A DNA stretch of 10,854 nt from Sporisorium sorghi (Eukaryota; Basidiomycota; Ustilaginomycetes; Ustilaginales; Ustilaginaceae): NCBI GenBank assembly GCA_023212695.1, contig JALCCG010000459.1, positions 1 through 10,854 on the forward strand, given 5' to 3'. The translations under genes and the position numbers were made by a program. Every line of letters starts with the position of its first letter. Within the stretch, counting starts at the first letter, position 1. Positions 1 to 6,274 of the stretch are shown here, in pieces. Below the pieces are notes generated by a model. It saw only the letters and a list, made by a program, of their open reading frames with translations. It did no database searches and was not told where the DNA came from.

Positions 1-70
<70 letters not shown>
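1..70. repeat. 70-base poly(T) tract at the window edge
   Basis: The first 70 bases are all T, so the true tract may extend beyond the window. It is followed at 71-88 by a pyrimidine-rich stretch ending in TTTCAG, so together they look like the polypyrimidine tract and acceptor of an intron read on the plus strand. It could equally be a plain homopolymer, or an artefact at a contig end. Confidence 0.9.
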
Positions 71-93
71 CCCCTCCTCGGATTTCAGTTGGA

Positions 94-207
94 ATGGCTG
101 ACAAAGTTCTCGACCCTATCCAGCTCCTTCCTCCTTCCTTGGCCTTCACCAACTACCTCGACGATTGTGTCAAGACCACCATGGACACTGGTCTCGACCT
201 CCGATAG
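94..207 (+). other. Small ORF of 37 codons upstream of MDM31 (candidate uORF)
   Basis: An ATG at 94-96 opens a frame that closes with TAG at 205-207, giving 37 residues beginning MADKVLDPIQLLPP. Its composition is mixed, with several Asp and Lys and no low-complexity run, unlike the repetitive shadow frames around it. It starts six bases after an acceptor-like TTTCAG (83-88) and ends 56 bases before the MDM31 start, in a different frame. It may be an upstream ORF that dampens MDM31 translation, a separate small protein, part of an exon whose start lies left of the window, or chance. I do not recognise the peptide. Confidence 0.3.
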
Positions 208-263
208 ACCCGAGCAAACAATAAATACCCTCTCAACGTGGCCCCAACCATCTGCTCTTGACC

Positions 264-2951
264 ATGTCTCGAAGTACCTCGAAAACAAGCACGCTGCTTG
301 GTGCCATTGCAGGACCGTCAAGGTTGACCGTCAAGGCATCGAGAGGTGCTCCAAAGCCACTGCCGCCGCGAGGCTTGGCGATCAGGACACCACTTGGGCC
401 CGAGGCAGCGTCCTCCTCCATCAAGGCTCTTTCATCACGCCATCCCTCAGACTTTGACAAGAGGCCGTTGCAATCGCGCACACTGTCTAGCTCTCTTTCA
501 AGGTCTTCAGGCGACACAGGGCGCAGCTATCTTGCTGTGCAATCCTACTTTACACGACTAGCAAGACCTACCGTTCGGCAGCAAGCGTCTTTAGCTCTCA
601 GCATTCGCCCTACATCGTCCCTCGGTTCTCCAAAGACGCGCACTCGGTGGACGAATGAGTCCTTTGGCGCCATCGCACAGCAAGCACGTGCATTCCATGC
701 TGTCCGAGTCGCTCGAGCTGATGACAGGGATCGCTCAAGATCGGACGATGCCAACAGAGACGCGCCTCCTTCAACTCCAGCGACGGATCAATCCTCGCAA
801 AAGCATGCAGAATCTTCTGAACCTTCTCCACCGAATCCGAGCCAAGATCTGGAAACGAAAGCGACATCTTCAAGCACCGAATTGACCACCGCCGAACGTG
901 CCTACCATCACTTCTCCAACTATCCCGCTTCGCTGCGCAGATTGGCCATGCGCGCCGTGCCCGCTTCCGCACAGAGCAATCAGACTCGGCCATCGACAGG
1001 CAACGAGCTCCAGCCTCACGAACAACAGCGCCTCAGGCCGTCCAAAGAAGATCTCCTGCGAATCGCGCAAGGCTTCTGGACGCGACTCCGCATTCGCTTC
1101 AAGTGGTTCACCATCCGAGGTTTCCGCCGCTTCAACGCCGACGACATTAGCGCCTTCTTCACGCTCGGAGGCTTCACCACCGCCGTCTTCATCATTGTCG
1201 GCACCACCACGTTTTTCTCGCTCATCTTTGCCGCGCTCAACGCTCTCAATCTGCAAGAGTGGATTGCCAGGAAGATCGCCGACTACCTCACTGCCGAGAC
1301 GGGCGTGACCGTTGTGTTCGAGAGCGCCATCGTGCCCAAGTGGAAGGAGAGCAAGATCAGCTTTAAGAACGTCTTCATTTCTCGCCGAGTGCATGGCGAT
1401 GTTGACTCACTCCTCAAAGAGAGGCGGCAAAAGGCTCGCAACGGCGGTGCGGATCGGCCGGACAAGGTCAAGCGGCGTACTGCCATGACTGCGGGTGATG
1501 GCATGGCGTGGGAGGGCACTCACTACGAAGAGGTCGAGGAGGTGGCTCCGCCCATGAGCGACGAGGCGCGTGGAGAGGATCTCGCCGAGGACGACACGGT
1601 CAACACCAACTACACCATGTTTGACCTGCAGGTCGACTCGATCGACGTGACGCTCAGCCTGCAGCGCTGGTTCGAGGGAAAAGGGCTCATCGAGGATGCG
1701 GTGGTGCGCGGCGTGCGAGGCATTGTCGATCGACGCAACGTGTTTTGGGATCCCAACAAGCCCTACGACCCCAAAGCTGCACGACGCGAGCCGCGCCACG
1801 GCGACTTTGAGCTCGAGTCGCTCGAGATCGAGGACTTCCTCGTCACCGTCTACCAGCCGAACGACTTCCGCCCGTTCAACTTCAGCATCTTCAGCGCGCA
1901 CATCCCCAAGCTGCGCAAGCAGTGGCTGTTCTACGACCTGCTCAGCGCCGACTCGATCACGGGCCAGGTCGACGGCTGCCTGTTCAGCCTGCACAAGCCG
2001 CAGAACATCAGCCGCACGGTCGAAAAGGACCGCGAGACGATCCACTCCAAGTGGAAGACCATGTCGCGCCTGCGCGTCGACGGCGTCAACTTCGACCACA
2101 TCCAGAACCAGTCCGAGTTGACCGGGCCCATCTCGTGGATCTTGTCGGGCAAGTTTGATGTGGTGGCGGACATCAAGTTTCCTCGCGATTTGGATGATGA
2201 GGCGGATATCAATACGATCATTATCGAGGTGTTGGATAATCTGACGGCGGCGCTGTCGGCCGAGCCGAGCCGTGATCGCGATGACGATCCGATCCCGGGA
2301 CAGCATCGGCTGAGTGGGCCGGCGATCGAGGCGCCTGTCTCAGCGGTGGGCGCGACGGCGGAGAGGGTGCGCAAGGAGAATGAGGAGGCGAGGCGGGCGG
2401 GTCGAGAGCCTCCTGCACGGGCAGAACGGCGAGTTGCGGCGGCGGACCAGCAGCAGCAGCCGGCGGGCGATACTGTCCTCGAACCTTCGGAGCACGACGC
2501 CCGCAAAGCCGCCAAATCATCCATCCCTCCGCCCACCGTCGTCATCGACATGGACGTGCGCTTCAAGGACATCAAAGCCGCAGTCCCCCTCTTCACCAAC
2601 GACATCAGCTACAGCACCAACGCATTCGTGCGTCCCATCGTGGCGTTTATGAACGCCAACAAGACGCTCATCCCGATCCGATGCCGCGTGGTGATGGACC
2701 TAAGCGAGTTCGACGGCTCGCTGGACCTGGCGCAAACGGGCCTGTTGCCCGTGGTGTCGGAGAAGATTTACGAGGCGTTGGCGAACCATGTGGCGAGCCA
2801 GAATGCGTCGAGTAAGCGCTTGAAGAACGTGAGTGTGTGGGGGTTGCAGGTCGGAGCTAATGCGGCGTTGAGCTTGGTGACTTTGTTGAGGGATACGATG
2901 GCGCGGACGACGGGGACGAGGGGGGCTGTGGGAAGTAAGGCGGGTGGGTAG
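264..2951 (+). CDS. MDM31: Mdm31/Mdm32-family mitochondrial inner-membrane protein
   Basis: Encodes 895 residues with no intron needed. In yeast, Mdm31 and Mdm32 are inner-membrane proteins needed for mitochondrial shape, distribution and nucleoid stability. Residues 1 to about 260 are rich in Ser, Arg and Thr; the first 40 carry many basic and no acidic residues, as in a matrix-targeting presequence. A hydrophobic span at about 296-325 is the first membrane segment. The family core follows, with its best block at about 595-642 (SRLRVDGVNFDHI, then GPISWILSGKFDVVADI). The conserved C-terminal part runs from about 756 to the end and has a weaker hydrophobic stretch near 860. Residues about 665-755 form a charged, Gln/Ala/Arg-rich, probably disordered insert. 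The ATG at 264 is chosen because a TAA at 222-224 closes the frame upstream and only a TTG (258) lies between. An A/T-rich AATAAATA-like stretch (219-227) could help promoter function. Whether it is the Mdm31 or Mdm32 paralogue is inferred. Confidence 0.9.
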   Translation: MSRSTSKTSTLLGAIAGPSRLTVKASRGAPKPLPPRGLAIRTPLGPEAASSSIKALSSRHPSDFDKRPLQSRTLSSSLSRSSGDTGRSYLAVQSYFTRLARPTVRQQASLALSIRPTSSLGSPKTRTRWTNESFGAIAQQARAFHAVRVARADDRDRSRSDDANRDAPPSTPATDQSSQKHAESSEPSPPNPSQDLETKATSSSTELTTAERAYHHFSNYPASLRRLAMRAVPASAQSNQTRPSTGNELQPHEQQRLRPSKEDLLRIAQGFWTRLRIRFKWFTIRGFRRFNADDISAFFTLGGFTTAVFIIVGTTTFFSLIFAALNALNLQEWIARKIADYLTAETGVTVVFESAIVPKWKESKISFKNVFISRRVHGDVDSLLKERRQKARNGGADRPDKVKRRTAMTAGDGMAWEGTHYEEVEEVAPPMSDEARGEDLAEDDTVNTNYTMFDLQVDSIDVTLSLQRWFEGKGLIEDAVVRGVRGIVDRRNVFWDPNKPYDPKAARREPRHGDFELESLEIEDFLVTVYQPNDFRPFNFSIFSAHIPKLRKQWLFYDLLSADSITGQVDGCLFSLHKPQNISRTVEKDRETIHSKWKTMSRLRVDGVNFDHIQNQSELTGPISWILSGKFDVVADIKFPRDLDDEADINTIIIEVLDNLTAALSAEPSRDRDDDPIPGQHRLSGPAIEAPVSAVGATAERVRKENEEARRAGREPPARAERRVAAADQQQQPAGDTVLEPSEHDARKAAKSSIPPPTVVIDMDVRFKDIKAAVPLFTNDISYSTNAFVRPIVAFMNANKTLIPIRCRVVMDLSEFDGSLDLAQTGLLPVVSEKIYEALANHVASQNASSKRLKNVSVWGLQVGANAALSLVTLLRDTMARTTGTRGAVGSKAGG

Positions 2952-3278
2952 AGAGGGGGTGTCGGGGTTCAATAGCATTTGCTGTTTGCCTTTGCTCTGC
3001 TTTGGGTGTGTGGAAGTGAGGAGAGACTGTGTTTGTGTGGAAAGAGTGGTGTTGAAGGTGTGCGTTTCATGGTGGGACGGTGTGAGAGCGAACAGCCTCG
3101 GTAGGCTTTGTGGGTGTGCACTCGAGGATCGCTTTCAGCATTGATATCGGGACTAGTTACTCGGACGTCGAGCACGCAGCAATCGAAAGTCGACCGCAGG
3201 ATCAAGTCTCTTCTCAGCAAAGCCGAGCGATGTCGAGTCGTCGTCGAGTGTCGTCGAATATCGACAAGTCGGCGGGAA

Positions 3279-3304
3279 CGTGGGGGAAAGAACGCTCCCC
3301 CACG
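3279..3304. repeat. Perfect 8-bp inverted repeat, G-run / C-run hairpin
   Basis: CGTGGGGG at 3279-3286 is mirrored by CCCCCACG at 3297-3304 with a 10-base spacer. The stem would be G/C-rich and stable. It lies about 200 bases before the aminotransferase ATG and directly after a TCGA-rich stretch. It may be a palindromic binding site in the promoter or a structure at the end of the MDM31 transcript. No function can be assigned from sequence alone. Confidence 0.55.
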
Positions 3305-3420
3305 CGGAGAATTTCAATCGGAAGACGGCTTTCCGTTTGTGCGGTTGAACAGCACGGACCTCCTCAGCCTGCCCCGTGCTCTCCAAGCTTTCTCTCCACC
3401 ACCACCCTCACGTTCTGCAC

Positions 3421-3427
3421 ATTTATA
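3421..3427 (+). promoter_or_regulatory. TATA-like element of the aminotransferase gene
   Basis: ATTTATA lies 81 bases before the ATG at 3508 in an otherwise GC-rich region. That spacing is reasonable for a fungal TATA element with a short 5' leader. Only the sequence match supports it. Confidence 0.4.
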
Positions 3428-3507
3428 CTTCCGCACATCGAGCACTCTCCTCTCTTCGCATCTAGACTTCCTGTGTTCAAGGAGGCAGAGGCGAAAAGGC
3501 AACAGAC

Positions 3508-5039
3508 ATGTCGTCGAGCACAACCCTGTCAGCGGAGGAGCTGCAGCAGGTGCGCGCGCAGTTCCCCGCACTTGTCGCTGCCGACATCGCGGGCTCTGCT
3601 ACCAGTGGATACGGTGCGTTTCTCTCCCCATCACCCCATCCCACCCTCACACTCACATCCTCATACTAACCTCACTCTTTGTCCTTTTCCCCCCGGCTGC
3701 ACAGTGTACGCCGAGAACGCAGGCGGCAGCCAAGTGCTCTCGACCGTCGCTTCGTCCATTTCAGACTACCTGCTGCGCACCAACGTGCAGATGGCGTCGT
3801 ACCCTCTAGCCCAGGCCGCGGAGCGCAATGTATCTCTCGGAACGTGTGCGGCTGCGGCGCTGCTGGGTGCTGAGTCCCCGGACGACGTGATGGTCGGGCA
3901 GAGCGCTACGTCGCTCGTGGCCTCCGTAGCGGCGATGATCGAGCACCGCGGCGTGTGGGGTGCGGACGACGAGGTGGTGGTGTCCGACGCGGATCACGAG
4001 ACGAACCGCGGAGCGTGGGTCAGGCTGGCGCAGCGCACGGGGATGAGCGTCAAGCACTGGCCCGTTAATCGCATCACTGGCGAGACGGGAAACGAGTACG
4101 CCGTAACCCTCGACCCGAGCGCGCTGAAGGACATCGTGACGCCAAAAACGAAACTCGTCGCCTTCACCGCGTGCTCGAACCTCCTCGGCGCCTTCACGGA
4201 CATCACTGCCGCTGTTAAGCTCATCCGCTCCATCGCCCCCTCCGCTGTAATTGCCGTCGACTGCGTAGCATACGCCCCGCACCGTCGCATCCGCCCTCGC
4301 GAGTGGCGGGTCGACATCGCGTTCTTCAGCGTGTACAAGACGTACGGCGCACATGTGGGGTTGATGTACATCGCCCCGCGTGTGAGGGAGGAACAGCTGG
4401 CGCGGTTGAACCATTTCTTCCTGCAGCCCGAGGCGGGGGCGGAGGTGAAGGGCATGTATCCGTTCCAGACGAGCTCGGTGCAGTACGAGTTGAACCATTC
4501 GGTTGCGGCGGTGGCGGATTACGTTGTGGCGGTGGGGACGGGGAGGGTGGGGCAGGGAGTTAAGCTCGATTGGAATGGCGTATTTGGTCGGGGTTCGACG
4601 GCTGGAAGGGTGGCGATGTCTCGTGCCGAAGTCGACGCGGCGCTGGACACGGCTTTCGCCAAGATCGCCGCGCATGAAGCTACGTTGCTGTCACACCTCA
4701 CCCCCCTGTCTGCTTAAGCATCAGCCGCGCGGGCTGCGCATCGTGGGCCCCGAATCCACCGCCTCTGCCGTACGCGCCCCCACGGTCGCGTTTGTCATCG
4801 TCGACCCCGCTACGGGCAAGCATCGTGCGGGTACAAGCAAACAGATTCACGCGGCGCTCGTGGCCGACGGCAAGATGGGCGCGCAGCAGGGACACATGTA
4901 CGCGCACAAGCTGGTGCAGAGCCTGGGGCTGGATCTGGCGGACGGCGTGGTCAGGGTGAGCTTTGTGCATTACAATACGGTTGAGGAGGTGACAAGGGTG
5001 GTGGAGGCGGTGGAGCGGATTCTGGAGCGGGTGCTGTGA
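3508..5039 (+). CDS. Class V aminotransferase, cysteine-desulfurase-like (PLP enzyme), with a frameshift at 4701-4706
   Basis: Exon 1 is 3508-3613 (35 codons plus one base) and exon 2 starts at 3705 after a 91-nt intron. The joined protein resembles the VC1184-type subfamily of cysteine-desulfurase-like enzymes: VRAQFPAL near the start, then YAENAGGSQV where that family has a Gly-rich motif after the first strand. PLP-site features are visible: GQSATSLVASV for phosphate contact, Asp221 in AVDCVAY for the pyridine nitrogen, and Lys247 in SVYKTYG as Schiff-base lysine. Read literally, the frame ends at TAA 4715-4717 after 372 residues. The next frame continues without stops to TGA 5037-5039 and carries the family's C-terminal motif VVRVSFVHYNTVEEV. 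One base too many in the C6 run at 4701-4706 explains this; without it the protein would have 479 residues. This is either a sequencing error or a recent inactivating mutation. The substrate is unknown; desulfurase, selenocysteine lyase or epimerase-like activity are all possible. The convergent neighbour ends 242 bases away. Confidence 0.85.
3614..3704 (+). other. Spliceosomal intron in the aminotransferase gene
   Basis: The donor is GTGCGT at 3614-3619, the branch point is a perfect TACTAAC at 3664-3670, and the acceptor is GCACAG ending at 3704. Length is 91 nt, phase 1. Splicing joins ...TSGY to VYAENAGGSQ, which restores the family motif across the junction. If the intron is retained, the exon 1 frame meets a TAA at 3667-3669, inside the branch point. 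Confidence 0.9.
4701..4706 (+). other. C6 homopolymer at the frameshift point
   Basis: Six C residues stand where the aminotransferase frame must change from the frame ending at 4717 to the one ending at 5039. Removing one C makes the two halves contiguous, with a junction in the variable linker before QPRGLRIVGPES. Run-length errors and slippage mutations both occur at such tracts. Confidence 0.75.
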
Positions 5040-5281
5040 GGAATCGGAGTTGAAGGTGGTTGTTCGAGGGACGTGGGGAAGCTCAACTGGCGGGAGCACA
5101 TTGTGGACTGTCAAACGATTGACGACCCATTCAAGCGCATGCAGCGACTTGTCGTGAGCAAACCTCGTCACTTCTTACGCACAGCGCACCACATTCCCGC
5201 AAACACTAACCCTTGACTTGTCTAGACTCTACCATTACGTGCCCCATAGCAATCTAAGCTGACATCGTATCTCTTCGCCGT

Positions 5282-5765
5282 CTAGGCAGTGAACCAGCTT
5301 TCCGGCGGACACGTGTCCTTAGGGTGCTTGTTTTCAAAGTGTTCCTTGAGCACCTTGTAGTTCTGTGTTTGCCCGCAATTGCATCCGCATCAAGTCTTGA
5401 GAACTGGTCAGCAGCACGTCCCCTGGCCTTCATTTGCTCGCTCGCTCTGTCTGCATCAGCTATAGACTGGCTGAGGGAGGCGGGGAGGGTTTCCACTTAC
5501 GGGGTTCTGACCCTTGCACGTCGGGCAGGTAAACTTAAGCCCCTTCTGGCGCGCCTCGCCTAGCTGCGACTTGCCGCCTTTGGCTGCGTCGGCCTTCTTC
5601 TTGGCCGCTTCTTGCGCTTGCGCTTTAGCGTGTCCTCGGACCTGTACCGCACATGACCGGAGAGCATCGAGTTCGCGTTGAGCGCGGAAGATGGGGCAGT
5701 GGTCGAGGTCAGTCGAGGATCCCTGAATGACTGTGAGGAGCAGGGCTGGGGCCGGTGCTTACCAT
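5282..5765 (-). CDS. Small zinc-binding protein, ZNF706 / At2g23090-like, three exons
   Basis: Reading the minus strand, exon 1 contributes only the ATG (5763-5765), exon 2 is 5501-5641 (47 codons) and exon 3 is 5282-5362 (26 codons plus TAG). Introns are 5642-5762 (GTAAGC..CAG, 121 nt) and 5363-5500 (GTAAGT..CAG, 138 nt). The 74-residue product starts MVRGHAKAQAQEAAKKKADA, a basic, Lys/Ala/Gln-rich SERF-like N-terminus. One C2H2-type zinc site follows: Cys-x2-Cys (CPTC), 12 residues, then His-x4-His (HFENKH), and the end PKDTCPPESWFTA. Order, spacing and length match eukaryotic ZNF706-type proteins, where the finger is likewise followed by a HPK..PPE motif. The cellular role is poorly defined; nucleic-acid or ribosome association is only a suggestion. 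Intron 2 falls between the Cys and His pairs. The gene is convergent with the aminotransferase and follows the Nrg1-like gene on the same strand. Confidence 0.88.
5363..5500 (-). other. Intron 2 of the small zinc-protein gene
   Basis: On the minus strand the donor is GTAAGT (5495-5500) and the acceptor is CACAG ending at 5363. A CTGAC-type branch point lies about 45 bases before the acceptor. The intron is in phase 0 and joins ...CKGQNP to NYKVLKEH, giving the exact Cys-to-His spacing expected. Confidence 0.85.
5642..5762 (-). other. Intron 1 of the small zinc-protein gene, directly after the ATG
   Basis: The minus strand reads CAGG-ATG-GTAAGC, so the donor GT directly follows the start codon. 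The acceptor GGTACAG ends at 5642 and exon 2 begins GTC CGA GGA CAC. No in-frame Met exists in exon 2, and VRGHAKAQAQ aligns with the start of the family once a Met is placed before it. Confidence 0.8.
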
Positions 5766-6120
5766 CCTGCCGATTACGATCAACCGAAGTGTATGATGTG
5801 ACTGGAGAGGGAGAAAGCAAGGATGGGAAGAACGATGTTGGGCAAAGGGTATGCAGAAATCCAGGGTCCGTGCAAGAGTCGTCCGACATCCGAAGTGATG
5901 TTTTTTCTGAGCCTCATTTTCCGCGTCACTTTCTCGCGATCATTTTCTTACTCTTCTTCATTCCCCCCACTTCAAACGTCGAGCGAACGCTGATGCGGAA
6001 CGACAAGCACACCCAGACAAACTTCAACACAGATGCCTCTCTAGGGCCAAGCTATCCTGCTAGAAAACGGAGACAGATCTTCGTTTCCAAACGCCATACA
6101 TACACATCAATCGAAAGAAA

Positions 6121-6158
<38 letters not shown>

Positions 6159-6274
6159 ACCATTACAACAACGAACGGGCAACGGACCTACAACTACTAC
6201 TGAGTTACATTCGGTGACAGAATCCTAACGAGTCAGAAAAGAGTACACACAAAAGGGCGCGAATCCTATCCTGC
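5766..6274 (-). promoter_or_regulatory. Intergenic region between the Nrg1-like gene and the small zinc-protein gene
   Basis: About 510 bases separate these two minus-strand genes. The region should hold the 3' UTR of the regulator and the promoter and leader of the small gene. It contains the GA tract at 6129-6154. I see no clear TATA element, no AATAAA on the minus strand close to the regulator's stop, and no coding frame worth calling. Confidence 0.55.
6129..6154. repeat. (GA)13 microsatellite
   Basis: A perfect 26-base GA run on the plus strand, CT on the minus strand, about 120 bases beyond the stop codon of the Nrg1-like gene and probably in its 3' UTR. Purine-rich sequence extends a few bases on either side. 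Confidence 0.9.

Larger units (their letters stand above)
2952..3507 (+). promoter_or_regulatory. Intergenic region: MDM31 3' flank and promoter of the aminotransferase gene
   Basis: These 556 bases lie between two genes on the same strand and should hold the MDM31 terminator and the promoter of the next gene. The first 150 bases are G/T-rich. At 3226-3273 there are many TCG/TCGA repeats, followed by a short perfect inverted repeat (3279-3304) and a TATA-like element (3421-3427). A plus-strand frame is open through much of it but has no family resemblance, so I see no gene here. Confidence 0.6.

Noticed and set aside
1407..2306. 299-residue antisense frame inside MDM31
   Set aside because: It is a shadow frame caused by GC-rich codon use; composition is repetitive (Val, Arg, Asp, Leu) with no motif.
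3110..3704. Plus-strand open frame running through the promoter, intron and into the aminotransferase
   Set aside because: The part before 3705 has no family resemblance and overlaps a well-supported exon 1 in another frame plus an intron with full consensus signals. The open frame is chance.
3806..4675. 289-residue antisense frame inside the aminotransferase
   Set aside because: It overlaps a conserved PLP-enzyme core on the other strand and is rich in Arg and His as expected for a shadow.
4560..4725. An intron that would repair the aminotransferase frame by splicing
   Set aside because: Possible donors (for example GTCGAC near 4631) would remove the stretch IAAHEATLL, which looks like normal family sequence, and no good branch point is seen. 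The only GT..AG pair at the break is about 11 nt, too short.
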